Assembly (NCBI GenBank): GCA_019671135.1
Contig: JAHRHY010000004.1
Location: forward strand, 2,790,001-2,854,000
From: Linnemannia hyalina
Taxonomy: Eukaryota; Mortierellomycota; Mortierellomycetes; Mortierellales; Mortierellaceae
Direction: 5' to 3'
DNA length: 64,000 bases
A program made the position numbers and the translations under genes. Positions 1 through 12,100 of the stretch are shown here, in pieces (the first letter of the stretch is position 1; each line of letters starts with the position of its first letter). The notes below the pieces were generated by a model. That model saw only the letters and a list, made by a program, of their open reading frames with translations, made no database searches and was not told where the DNA came from.

Positions 1-435
1 CCTGGCTGGTGTTGTTGCTGTTGCTGTTGCTGCTGCTGTTGGATTTGAAGAGCAATCTGTTGCTGCTGCTGTTGGATAGCAGCCTGGAGAGAGGCAGTCG
101 AGGCAGGTTGGGTGAGGTCGGTGTAAACGTATTGCCAGTAATCGAGGGGATTTGACTCCATGGGGACGTCGGATCCTTCGTCGGAGGAGTCGATGTGGCT
201 GTTGTGGGGCGAGCCAGAGGACTCTGAGAAGGTGCCGACGGAGGTTGGGGGGGAAGGAGGGTGGAGAAGGAGGTCGTTGTATTTCTTTGTAGAGTCCTCA
301 GTGTCGGCGAAGAAGTTTGTAGGGTCGAAAGAGATGTTGTCGACAGCGCTTGTTGCTTGAGATTCGAGAAAGTCTGAGGTGAGGAAGGAGAGGATCGAGT
401 CCTCCTCAGCCGGGGATCCGATGTGGGAAGCCATT
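1..435 (-). CDS. N-terminal part of a Gln-rich, Ser/acidic-rich protein (partial)
   Basis: An ATG at 435 opens a frame that stays open for 145 codons to the window edge, so the gene is cut off at its 3' side. The visible part starts MASHIGSPAEEDSILSFL, is rich in Ser, Asp and Glu, and carries Pro-Ser stretches. It ends in two glutamine runs (about residues 120-145) encoded by CAG/CAA repeats. No folded domain is visible. The acidic N-terminus followed by polyQ resembles fungal transcription-factor activation regions, but the DNA-binding part, if any, lies outside the window, so this is only a guess. The upstream region holds a 90-bp tandem duplication. Confidence 0.6.
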
Positions 436-569
436 CGAGTTGATTCGAAGGTGGTGGTTGTTGTTGTTGTTGTCTATGGTGTTGGGGTGAGAGTATAGAT
501 CGAGTCGGGTGTGAGTTTTGATTGTGGATGGGTGTAAGTAGGAAGGGAGAAGGGAAGAGTAAAGATAAA

Positions 570-749
570 GATAAAAAGGTAAAGGAAGGATATAAAAAGA
601 AGAGGAAAGAATGAAAAGGAAAAGGAAAAGGAAGAAAGAGGTGCCCGTGTCCCCTTGACGATAAAAAGGTAAAGGAAGGATATAAAAAGAAGAGGAAAGA
701 ATGAAAAGGAAAAGGAAAAGGAAGAAAGAGGTGCCCGTGTCCCCTTGAC
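570..749. repeat. Perfect 90-bp tandem duplication
   Basis: Positions 570-659 and 660-749 are identical 90-bp units, purine-rich for the first 60 bases and ending in gtgcccgtgtccccttgac. They lie 135 bp upstream of the start codon at 435, so probably in the 5'UTR or promoter of the left-edge gene. Confidence 0.95.
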
Positions 750-3700
750 TCTGTCTCTCTCTTGTCCCTCTTTTGTGTCTCCCTCACTCTAAAAAAGGTG
801 CAAATTGAGTCTCTGTCATCATAATCATACAATCGTATCGATCACATCGTATCATATGGAGTGGGAGATATGAAGAGGTGTTTCGCTTTGTTTGGAGGTG
901 CGAGTGCCACTTGGCGCAACAATGAAATTGGATATTCTTTCTAGACCATTCCTTTTATTATTATTATCACACGCACATTTCATCCATCCACCCGTCTGTA
1001 TATGTATGCACATCCATAAACGCATTCATTCTCACTCCCCATTGATAATCCAAAGGAGAAGGAAGGGCGATCAAAAAGAATGAAAGTGCATATCCCTTTG
1101 TTATCTTCTCTTGTCGTTATCCCTGGCCATGTCGTTGCAGTCGAGTGATGGTCGAGTCCTGGCTGAGGTATGAATATGATGAGGAGGGCTCCCAGGTTGA
1201 ATAACAATTGCTTTTTTTTGTTCCCGTTGATATAAGTACTTTCTTGACCATACAACACAAGGGGTTACTACGCCTCTCTCTCTCGTCAACAAAGAAAAAG
1301 ACGGGGTGGGGAGAAGGAAAGAAGGAAAGAAGGGGCGGCGCGATGACAATTGTCGAGGAGAAAGGAGGGGTATTCGCGACGTTATGTGGTTGTTGCAGTC
1401 AAACAAAAACAAGAAAGAGAAAGGGGGCTGGATGGTGATGGTCAACAAGTCTCCGGTGAAGCATACGGGAAAGAGGATAAGGTGAAAAGGGGGGTGGGGG
1501 GGGGGGAGTGGACACTAGGGGGCATGGTGCGGGAACGGACCAGAGAGAAAGGGGGAGAGTAACGAATATGTTCACTCGCACTCGCTTCTTTTCTTGTTGC
1601 TGATGATCAAAGGTATGGTTGGCGTGATCCTGATCCAGGAAGAGTGAGTGAGTAATGGAGTAATGGAAGTGGAGGGAGGGAGGGAAGAGGATCAATAAAA
1701 AGGGAGAGGTGAGGTGATGGTGGCGTACGGAGGAGAAAGAAAGGGATGAGGTAAAGAGGAGATAGAAAGAAAGGATAAATGATGGGAAAGTGCGTCTGTG
1801 GGACTGGAACAGAAGTCGAAGAATGAGGACATGTTGTGTATCTGGCAGTGAGAGCAGGACGATGACTGGTCAGAATCATAAAAAATGAACAGGAAACGAT
1901 GCACACGAGAGAAAGGGTCAAGCAGAGGCGCACAATCTAATCCTCTTCTCATTCTTCGCTCTTCTGTTAGTTCTTTCTCTTTTCAATGGGCGCCGGGATG
2001 GAGGCATGATGTTCTCATAGATATTTGACTCGATATGTCCATCCTGTTACCGCTGAGTCCATCCACTGCACAGACGGGAACAGAAGCACCAAGGTTCACC
2101 ATTGTACATTACTCACATTTAAGAGGTGGGCTGTTGCTATATATTTCACCCCGCTGAATATGCATCACTGTCCGTTCCTTTTTCCAGGTTTGTCCTCGGG
2201 TGTTTACCTTCACTAACTGACCCACTCGTTTCTCATTCTTTTTGTTTTTGTCGCCGACAAAAGAAAAAAGAACACCCACTCTGCTAATAATATATCCCTG
2301 CGCCTTTGTCTTTTGAAACAAACGATCGTCAGGATTAACCAGCCCTTCAACCCTCTCTCTTCGTACAATGCCACTTCTATGCTAAAAACAATTAGCTGGC
2401 ATATATAGATCCATTGTCCCCTTTTGACTGGTTGCCTCCGTGCCTTGTCTATCTGTTTGCATGCTGGTGGTGCCACGTAGACAAAAAAACACAAATTCGC
2501 GTGCAAGCAGGCTAATATGGGTGGATGGATGCTGACACATTCATTTTCCTATTTGCACTTGTTGTCGGCACTTCCATCCATCCCCTTCCATTCAACATTG
2601 GATCCCAGCCCATCCACGGGGAGGACAAAGGGCGTCGTTCTCTCACTCTGAGGTCGCTCTCAAAAAGAAAAAACTCAAACCATACACACATGCATGCCAT
2701 ACCAGCTTGCATTCCCAGCTTGTACCTCCCTCCTTGTCTCTTTCCTTCACTCTGTAGCTCCCGTTTGTCTCGACAACAAAACAAATAAACAAATCAATAA
2801 CACGCCTTCAGAGAGACAGTCATCTCGCCGCATTAGCCTTTCCATCTTAAGGCGAACCACACCAAACAAATAAACAAACAAACGTTTTCGTTGTTGGTTG
2901 CTCTTTTTTGCTTGCTATGTGGTCGGCCAGGGCTAGCTCGTTAATTGGAGGTGTGGGGTGAGAGAGACACAACAAAGTGAGCCGTCATCACATCGATTGA
3001 GGTTAGAGGATGAACATGAGCAAGCACACCAAGCGATATCCGTGTCTCTGTCTCTCTGTGTCATACAAAGTAAAGCAGGGACAGGGACATCAAAATGAAC
3101 ATGGATACAAATAACAAACAACAAACAAGCGCTTCCTTGAAAACACCCATATGATTGCGGCCTGTTCATGTAAACAACGGAAAAGAAAATCGAAAAGAGG
3201 CAGGGCTATCCTGTAACCATTAAACAATCTGTCCTTGAGTAAGAAGAGGCTCCTTCTTTGAGGAGCCAGTCGCGTTCCTTCCTGTAGTGGTTAAACTCTG
3301 TCTCTGTGGTCACTTGTCATCTCATCTGACTTTGTGCGCACACAGTTCTGACCAGGTTCTCTTCTCTTCGTTCTCTTCTCGAAAGAAAAGTGTTTGTACT
3401 AAGCCGGGCTGATCAACAAAACACGAAGCCAGAGTAGCCACGCAACTCTTGATACATTGATCAGGATGTTTACTTTCCTCGATGGCAAACCTCCCCTCAT
3501 GCAATGATACCTGTTCAGTCGCACCGAAGCCAAAGTGGCTTGAAAAAAACGTGTCCTGAAGAATGGTCTTTTGTCTTGGTAAGATCCTCAACGGCGATTT
3601 CATTTTTTTGACAGGGATCTTGCTGTCTGGAGAGTCTGGTTCGTGGTCATCATTAGGCCCGGTATGTATGTCACAGAAGATACGCCGAGGAGCCCTTGAC

Positions 3701-4742
3701 TATTGGCCCTGATTTTTTACACGACTCTGAGACGGTCAATTGAGATCTGATGCTAGTGCCTGTATGCGCCCTGTGCGTTTCTTCCCTCTCCCTTTCCCTT
3801 TTCTTTTCTTTCTCCTCTACCTCTCCCGCGTGCCCCAGCTTTATCCCGACGCCAGAACACCAGGACACGGAAACAAGGAATCAGGTCTCCTTCATCGCAG
3901 GGAATGCCTTCATCGACAACCCATCTTCTTTTTGGCCGCATCACTCGCTGCTTCTTTGCCAGGCATGCAATGAGGGAGAAACGCCCCCTTCTCAATAATT
4001 TTTGTTCTCGAAACCTGCTTCTTTTCTCCCTCCTTCTTGTGGCTAGTCTTGAACCCGATTGATAAGGTCAGGAGGCAATGCAGGACAAGCACTTAACAAG
4101 GCGACAGGACACGACTCTCGATTTTTTTATGAAAATCAATTGTAGACGCAGTGTACAGAGGAGAAGCAAATAATAATGGATGTCGATAGTCAAGCAAACA
4201 ACAACTGCATTCAGAACTAGGGAAACCAAGATGATAAAAATGCAACTGGGCAATGATCGAACGTGACCAAGAACGATCCCATCAGCACCCTTGGTCAGCC
4301 GACCTTGTCACCTTTCTCTTTTTTTTTACGTGGTCGCCTACTATCCCATGGCACACGCTTTTTTACTTTGTATCTTCACATCTTCGCCATCCTCCAGCTA
4401 CTTTTGCCCCGGCATTTCGACATCGCCCCTCCCCTCTTGGAACTTTCAGCTCTTACTCCCAGTTCAGGGGCCCTCTCACCAAACTTCGCCTCTTGTTGGT
4501 TTCGACATCAAGCCATCTTCAATGCCGCCCAATACCTTCGCCTCCAGCCAGCTTACAAGCACCCAAGCGCTTCAACTCGACAAAACACGGCGTCAAGGTA
4601 CATTCCAATACAAGACCGGAAACCCTGACAGGGATCGACGAAAGAAAGACAATTGCTGCCAAAGAAAACTGGATACACTGGGCGAACTGAAAAAAAGTGA
4701 TATCGGCACAATACGCATTCGACCCCCCCCCCACAATACTGC
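750..4742. other. Long intergenic region without a recognisable gene
   Basis: Short open frames occur on both strands, but none shows a family signature, biased codon use or a convincing exon chain. The sequence has pyrimidine- and purine-rich tracts, a G-run near 1494-1507 and several short A-runs. I see nothing functional I can support. Confidence 0.5.
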
Positions 4743-6068
4743 TTGAAAGACATTTATTCCCACGCGTCCGGTCATCTGAGGGGCAAGGACCCTATCGGCA
4801 TCAACATCGCCATACACACCGCATCAATGCTCGACCTCCACCTTGCCAATCTCGACTGTCTTTCGACAATCTATCGATCGTGCCCCGTGGCAGGTTTTGT
4901 CAAGATGGTCTTCAAGACGGCTTATGGAAAATGGATATGACTATCCGCTCTCCAAAAGGTGAGCAACCATCTTTTCCATCGCGAACCTGGCGTTATCTTG
5001 TTGGAAACAAAAGAACTTACCTAACGACCGTCCCCCCTTTATTTTTATCGGCAGTGCCATTGAAACGATCAAGAGTCGAAATGCGAATACATAAGAGGAT
5101 TTCTCGAGCTTGGCACCCTGCAACCCCTCAGGACGCCCCAACCGCCTGCACAATTCGCAAGAAAAAAAGGTGGCCTTCATGGCCGGAAACGAGAAACCCA
5201 TTGGGATTCAATCATATATCCTGCAGCAAGTTCAGGAGACTGCGCCTTGAAACCAACAGTTGGCCCACTACTTTCATCCGCAAAAAGGAATCGGTGCATC
5301 CAGGAGGGGGGAACGGCGGGGCGAGAAAAAGTCGCCTGACGACAATTCAATATATCGATTCAATTCGATTGCCTCGTTTTTTGCAAAAGGCTCAGGAGAC
5401 AATTATCGTCCTGGAGTTGGACCAAAAAAGGTACGTCTTGCAGGTGAATGTGTCAAAGGAGCGGAACAGTCCCAACTAATGCAAAATAATAATATTTACG
5501 CGTCGCGTGCTCGGGACTAACAGTGAGGGTTTATTATTTTTTCTCTCCGTCGTGTCTATCTTGCAGACGATATCGGACATGCTTGTTGGAAACTCGCTAT
5601 CCCGGTCCCTGGAGTTGGAGTATGGCCATGGGTGGCGACATGAACTTCGACTACCTACACAAGAAAAGTATTCATCGCGGCGACATCTGGTCAAAGAAAA
5701 ACATATCGTCGTACAAAGAACGAAGGGGCGCATGAAATAGAAACCACGTTTCGCTTATCGGCGCGTCGAGGGTAATTGAAACAAAAACGCAACTGAAGTA
5801 AGTGAAGATGGGTTCACTACACGAACCTGAGTTCGGAAAATCGATGTTTGAAATTTGGTCCGCTCCGTTAGAGTCTGAAGACCAACAAGTGTCTTCAACT
5901 TCATTTTTTTTCTGCACAACGATAGTCTGCACACGAAACCAAAGCAACAATGTATCCGGGATCTTGTTGAAGATGGTACGGGACGCCTACAGACATTTGA
6001 CTACATGGTTGCACTCTCACTCCATGCTATCAATATCGACCAATTGGAGGCAAAACAAGTATGGATAA
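4743..6068 (+). pseudogene. Decayed multi-exon gene, family unknown
   Basis: Protein-like stretches with C-ending codons occur in several frames. Examples are 4827-4940 (a frame containing LDLHLANLDCLSTIYRS), about 5100-5260, 5260-5430 and 5920-6065. They are joined by plausible splice signals (for example donor gtgagc at about 4960 and acceptor tcggcag near 5054), but in-frame stops interrupt every chain I tried. The last exon-like piece (5914-6063) has a near copy at 7346-7559. This looks like a degraded gene of an unidentified repeated family rather than an intact one; an unusual intron structure I failed to resolve is the alternative. Confidence 0.3.
5850..6023 (+). repeat. 174-bp diverged direct repeat, copy A
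   Basis: Aligns without gaps to 7282-7455; I count 14 differences in 174 positions (about 92% identity). It includes a T-run, the acceptor-like tgcacaacgatag and a conserved reading frame (CIRDLVEDGTGRLQTFDYM). Confidence 0.9.
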
Positions 6069-6385
6069 GAAGGATCAGAGCGGAACCTTCATAAATAATA
6101 ATGTTGTCAAAAACGGTAAAACCCTCTAATAATGGAAAGGATAAGCAAATACAAGGGTCGGAGATTTACTCACTTCGTTGACGTAATTCTCCAGTCCTTT
6201 TTCTAGCATACGCGTTTCTATCTCTCCCTCTTCATCATCACCTTCACCTCTCTTCATCGCCTCTCTCTTTGTCACTTCTCTCTTCATCGACTCTCTCCTT
6301 CACCTCTCTAGAGCCCCCTCGTCAACTCTCGATCATCCCACTTCCTACTTGAGCACTTGATCAGCTTTCGAGGAAACGTATTTCC

Positions 6386-7140
6386 ATGGCGGATTTCCTT
6401 GACGGCGCATTTGGTTACACGCCGTCAAATGTCAAGGTTTGAAACCCCCTATATCTTGAGAACTCTGTCTCATATTTTCGACAAACCAGATGAATCCAGA
6501 CTCGCCCAGTAAGTTTTGTTGCACCTGATACAAACCTACCAACCGACTGTCTGAGAGACCGGTAAGCCTCACCTTCGTTGGTCTTTCAATTTGCATACTC
6601 AGCACCGCTAGCGCCCCATTGACAGGATCTGTTCTCCTCCGCGTTTATTTCAAGTTGGGGCAATTGCCACGTCATCCTGACCTTGTCGTGCGATACCATG
6701 AAATCATCGACATTGGCGTTGGTGAGGTGAGCCTCTCCGCATCAATCAGCAAGGTCCAAGGCGACCTAGCACGTACCCTCCTATGGAGCAAACGGGCGGC
6801 AGACGAGGTTGTTACGAGATTTGAGGAGACAGAGGACATGAACCTCTTATTCGTTCAAGTGATCGGCCAGACGTGCAACCTTTATCTCATGTGTCGTGTC
6901 GGCACAGTCTGCGTGGCCACCAAGATCGGCACTATTCAAATACTCTACACGCTTTCCGATACATTGTCGTTCGAGGACCAGGTCCAAACATGGCTGACAC
7001 TCGATAAACCCTTCAACAGCACAGTCTCCGTCCTGAACGATGCCACATACCGGCGGTCAGATTCGGTATCTCCACCCTGCTTTCTCGGAGTGGCCACACC
7101 ACGCTCACGCAAGATGAAAGCTGACGCAAACAGAGGCTGA
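6386..7140 (+). CDS. Unrecognised 194-aa protein, three exons
   Basis: Exons 6386-6436, 6490-6508 and 6626-7140 join in phase to 195 codons. The start MADFLDGAFGYTPSNVK precedes a donor at 6437; intron 2 runs from gtaagt (6509) to tgacag (6625). The third exon is one long open frame with cytosine-biased codons. I recognise no domain. The middle has hydrophobic strand-like segments, and the C-terminus turns basic with Ser-Pro (SPPCFLGVATPRSRK). The gene sits between the two copies of the 174-bp repeat, in a region of decayed exons, so it may belong to a repetitive, lineage-specific family. The 19-nt second exon is the weakest part of the model. Confidence 0.4.
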
Positions 7141-7281
7141 GTGTAGAATGTCGAGAGCAGGCAGAATTCACACTTTTTTTTTTAAAAAAAAAAGACAGCT
7201 ACCCCTAAATATCTTGAGTGTGGTAAATTTGTATCTGAAATGAATGGTGGCGGTACATCGGGGGCCCGCCGTGACTCTTAC

Positions 7282-7559
7282 GAAATTTGGTCCGCACCGT
7301 TATAGTGTGGAGGCCAACAAGTATCTTCGATTTCATTTTTTTTCTGCACAACGATAGTCTGCACATGAAACCAAAGCAAAAATGTATCCGGGATCTTGTT
7401 GTAGATGGTACGGGACGCCTACAGACATTTGACTACATGACTGGACTCTCACTCCGAGAACTAAGAAAGTTGGAAATGAATTGGTTTGGCACCCAGGTAC
7501 GAAAAATAAGAAAACGGATGCTTCGCCCACCACAAAGACCGATACTGGGATCCGTCTGA
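7282..7559 (+). pseudogene. Exon fragment paralogous to 5850-6068
   Basis: Positions 7282-7455 are copy B of the 174-bp direct repeat. After an acceptor-like tag at about 7355 the frame reads SLHMKPKQKCIRDLV and DGTGRLQTFDYM, matching copy A, then diverges and stops at 7559. No complete gene can be assembled around it. It is probably a relic of the same unknown family. Confidence 0.4.
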
Positions 7560-7816
7560 AAACATATTTGTAATAAAGTATTGTACGATAGAAAGAACAA
7601 CGCCTTTTTGTGAAAATTGTACATCCGCCCTTCTTAGGCCAAAAATAAAATAGAAACGAGGTGGACATTTGGTTGCAAAGTAGCAAACAATAAAAAAAGG
7701 CGCGATCTGAAAGAACAACACAGTATGCCTCATGATATACCCCACCCTCTTCATTCCTTCCGTCTTTCACATTTGCCTATCTGTTAATCTGCGTGGTTAG
7801 TTAAATATTCGCTGAT

Positions 7817-8527
7817 GTGCATGCTTCACCCTTTCTTCCTTCTCTTCATCGCGTCTCTTTCTTCCACAACGACCAAACAAACATGTGGCACAATAGGTGG
7901 ACCGTTTACGAAACATCCTACATTCGAAGGTATACAACCCTAGCTCTTCCGAATCCCCTTCCATTACAACCCACTACATATAACCATTCATTTACTCTGT
8001 CCGAGAACTCATCACTCCTACTCGCTCTCCTATACCCTTTTGCACTAGGCAAACCCGAAGACCGCGTAACCACTAACAGACAAGAAGCCATCGCGCAGCA
8101 CCTCAACTCCCAAAACCTCAACTACCGCTTCACAGTCGAGCAGAGTGATTCCGAGTTCTTTGCAGAGGTGACCTGGGACCATGGCCCCGCTACTCCACCT
8201 CCCATGAAAGCAGCCGTGCTTTCATACAAATTACAACCTCATCCTCGATCTCCCGTTAAAGCTCGACAAGATGGTGGTGTACGATTCTACCCCTCGACCA
8301 AGAAGCAAGCACCCACAAACGCGAAGGACCAGCAGAAGCAGCTCCAGAGAGTTCAGGACATTCCGAAAGGATCGCAAGCCAAGTGCGAAAACAGAGGCGC
8401 TCCAGAGAGCGTTCAATTCAATCATTCGACCAAAAAGACGGTGTCGGTTACTATGGACCAGTACAAGGTTCCACAAGTTCCGAGAGGATCGCCCAAGAAG
8501 AATGATGAAAGGATGTTCCTGAGATGA
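7817..8527 (+). CDS. Uncertain open frame, 236 codons
   Basis: A continuous frame runs to TGA at 8527. The central part (about 8010-8210) has protein-like composition with cytosine-ending codons. The last third reads equally well in another frame (8271-8522), which suggests an unrecognised intron near 8170-8230 or decay. There is no family signature. It may be a relic like the other exons between 4.7 and 7.6 kb, or a chance frame. Confidence 0.25.
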   Translation: MHASPFLPSLHRVSFFHNDQTNMWHNRWTVYETSYIRRYTTLALPNPLPLQPTTYNHSFTLSENSSLLLALLYPFALGKPEDRVTTNRQEAIAQHLNSQNLNYRFTVEQSDSEFFAEVTWDHGPATPPPMKAAVLSYKLQPHPRSPVKARQDGGVRFYPSTKKQAPTNAKDQQKQLQRVQDIPKGSQAKCENRGAPESVQFNHSTKKTVSVTMDQYKVPQVPRGSPKKNDERMFLR

Positions 8528-9149
8528 ATGGACGATACAGCAGGGCTGACAGTGATAGTGGTGTGAGCATGGTTGGCGAGCCCGTTAGCAAGGGATTGGG
8601 ATGGTCGACGCGAAATAGGAGGCCCTTACGCAGAGGTTAAAGAAACGTGTTCCAATGTCCTCAGAGTTTGTTCGCTTTTTTGCCTTTTTTTTTGTTTGTG
8701 TGACAGATCTGAAAATGAAACGGAGAATGAGGGTTGGGAGCGATCATTTTGGCGTGGTTAATGAGGGGCCGGATTATTTGTAAGAGTCGACAGTTTGTTG
8801 CTTCTAATTTTTTTTCTTATGAGCATCACGCGTGAGTCTGAAGCGCAGAAGGAAGGAGAACAAAGAGAACGAAGAGAAAAATGTAGCAGGAGAACCTGGA
8901 AACATGCACCAAGAGTTTCACGACCCAACAACCGCACGCCTTTTTTCCCTACCAGGTTTCATACCAGGTATAATGTCACAATACAGATAAAAAACAGACG
9001 CAGGAGTCGTTCTTTTCAAGGAACATACATGCAGGAACTCTTTGCTATGTTTGGCAAGATCATCACGAAAAAAACGTTGCTGGTTTTGTGTATATCATCA
9101 GTTTATTGGTCGCCTTCTTTACTGTGCTCGGCGCGCCGAGATCCATCCG
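8528..9149. other. 3' flank of the STAND gene, duplicated at 39.4-39.8 kb
   Basis: From about 8763 to the STAND stop codon the sequence resembles 39413-39835 (shared blocks around gaagcgcag, ggagaacaaagag and tggtcgccttctttactgtg). The similarity runs across the 3'UTR into the coding end, so the duplication was genomic and extended past the gene. Nothing else is seen here. Confidence 0.75.
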
Positions 9150-12100
9150 CTATTCCTCATCTTCAGACTCATCGTCAGACACATTGTCGTCGTCAGACAC
9201 ATTGTCGTCGTCAGACCCATTATCAGGTCCACCGCCGTCTTCAGATCCATAGTAATATCCATCGCCATCTTCAGATCCATAGTAATATCCATCGTCGTCT
9301 TCAGATCCATCGTCAGATCCATAATCATATGAAAGCATCCCCATGCCACAGGCACTACGCTGTACCAACAACGCTTGGTGGATCGGGCTCAGACCAGTCG
9401 CGCCTTCGAGAACCACACCTGTGCTGCAAAGTGTCCTAAGGTTGGTGCCCCGGAGCATCCTCACGGTCACGGCTCCATCGTCACTCGACACTCGCCATAC
9501 TCGGACACATCCATCCATGCTGGCTGTGATGAACTCCGTCGGGACAACTGGATTCCATGACATGTCCACGATGAAAGTATGAAACACACGAAGCGCACCT
9601 GCGCAAAGCCAGCTCTCAATGTCTCCTTCGGTCAACTGACGATGCCAGAGATTCACAATATAGTCCGCGTTGGAGGATGCCAGAAACTGACCGCATGGCG
9701 AGTAGGCAACGGTCACGCATTTAAACATGGCTTCCTCCGATCTGACAGTCACGTTCAGCTCCAAATTAAGTTCATCCGACTGCAGATCCCACAAGGCAAC
9801 GGACATATGTGTACCCAAAGCAAGCTGCTGGCCATTTGGCGAGTAGTCCAATGCCAGGATCGCCTTCTCCATCAGCTTCTTGGACGCCAAGAGTACCGTT
9901 GTCTCAGGATTGAAAAGCCAGACCATTCCACCATTCGAGCAGACAGCAATTTGATGTCCTGTTGGTGAGAACTTCAAGCCTTCAATTTCGCTGTCATCGC
10001 CTGCGCCCGCGTCAACAAGAACATACCGCCGCTCCGTATCACGAAGGTCCCATAACAATACAATACTATCGTCGTCGGAAGAGGCGATCCAGCGACCACA
10101 GGTTGAATAAGCAAGAATCCACACCGGGCTCGAATGCCCCTCCAAGACCGGTCCTGCTGCACCAGTGCTGGGATCCCGCAATCGCACTGAACCATCCAAG
10201 TAACTTGTTGCGATTCGCCTACCGTCCGATGAAAACGCCTGGCTGCAGATCGACTCTGGGTCAGACAGCTCAATCGACACTGATATGTGCGTTCCAGTTG
10301 TATCATCCCCTTCTCGGAAAGCACATGGGCGGAAGAAAGAGAACAAGGATGAGTCATCGGGAGAGTAGGCCACCTTCCGAGCGTCACCAATTTGATCTTG
10401 TATCTCAACGCTGGAGGGACTAAAGCTCGCCTCCCATAGTCGCACTGTCCTGTCGTTAGATACCGATGCAATGGTAAGGCCATCCGGAGAGAAGGTAACA
10501 TCCAATACAAAGCCTGAATGACCGTCTAACTTGGAAATAAAGTCTCCTGTCGATGCGTCCCACAATATTACCCAGCGGTCCAAGCTGGCAGAAGCGATCA
10601 ATTGACCGTTCGGAGAGAATGCGATTCCCTCAACAGCCTCGGCATGGCCTTGTAGGACAGGACCTGAGCTACCAGAGACCATATCCCACAGACGCACATT
10701 GCCATCCTCGTGACCGGAAGCTATCCATCGGCCGTCAGGAGAAATGGCAAGACTGGCAATCACTCCCAACGAAGGACTCAAGACGATCCCTGGCTCTCCT
10801 GTCCCTGAGTTCCAAAACCAAATCGTTCCATCGTTACTGCCTGATACAAGCTGACGTCCATCATGGGAAAACTTGACGCTCAAAACCATGCCAATATGGC
10901 CTTTCAAAACAAAGAAGCACACTCCCGTCTCCGAATCCCACAATCGCACCGTTTTGTCGTCGCTGGAAGAGGCAATACGACTCCCACAAGGCGAGTATGC
11001 CACTGAGCGTATGATGTCAGTGTGCCCCGTCATAACTAGTAACCCCTCGCCGCTTGTGCAATCCCACAACCGAACCATTCCCTTCATGTCCCCAGATACA
11101 ATTCGTTGGCTGTTAGGCGAGAACGCAACAGACATGACATACTCGGTGGCTGTGATTAAATGAATTCGTTGCCATGTAGAGGTGTCGAAAATACCGATGC
11201 CAAGGCCATCACCCCATAACGCCACTCCAAGCATCCTTCCGTCAGGCGAGTAGGCACAGGCCCATACAGTACCCTCCACCTTGAGGTATGGCAACTCTCC
11301 GAACCGGACGCCCTCCAGCCGCGCATGGCTTAAATCCGCTTGCCGCAACCAACTCCTCGAGAGATCGACACCCGTCAGATCGGCTCCTTGGAGCTGTGCA
11401 GAGTCGAACTGCCCGCCGGAAAGATCGGCGCCAGGGATCTTGATGCCGCGAAGATCTGCACTGTTGAAGGTCACACCGGCTCTGACCAGGATCGTGATAG
11501 CGTTGGTAGCGGCGATGGTGGCATTGGAACTGGTCTTGGACTGGTCGATGATAGCGCGGAGATTTTGCTCAAAATCCGAGTGGAGCCTCACGCGGTCGCA
11601 CAGGAACTGGATAATCGAGGGCTCCTCAAGCAAGCTTCTCTGGAATAAAGGGCCATTGGTGTCGGATGAAAGGGAGGCTGAGGATATAGTCTCAATTGAG
11701 GAGTGAAAGTCTTGCTCGTCAACCTTGGCCGGGTTGTAAATGACGCGTGAGAAGAAATACTCAAGCATGGAACGATGAACAAAGCGGTAGTGGTTGCCGG
11801 TGCGCACCAATGGGCTGGCTTCAAGGAGCAGCTTGGCTTCGAGGCCAGTACCAAAGAACGCTCCCTTCCAGGACTCCTTGTCATGTCGATGAATATACTG
11901 AACGACCGGGTTTCCGTCCTGCTCCTGAAAGATTGCCACAGAGAGTCGTAGCAGGTAATTGATCCCGCAGTCAATAAAGTCGCCTTCCACCAGCGAGTTG
12001 AATACCGTCAATTTTTCCTTGTCCAGTGTGCTCATACACAAACGGAGTTGATTCTTCTTCAGCCACTGCTCAATAAACATGTCGTAGAGTCCAACTCGGG

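Noticed and set aside
4253..4746. Three overlapping plus-strand open frames of 121-151 codons
   Set aside because: Three frames open at once with no family signature indicates low stop-codon density, not a gene.
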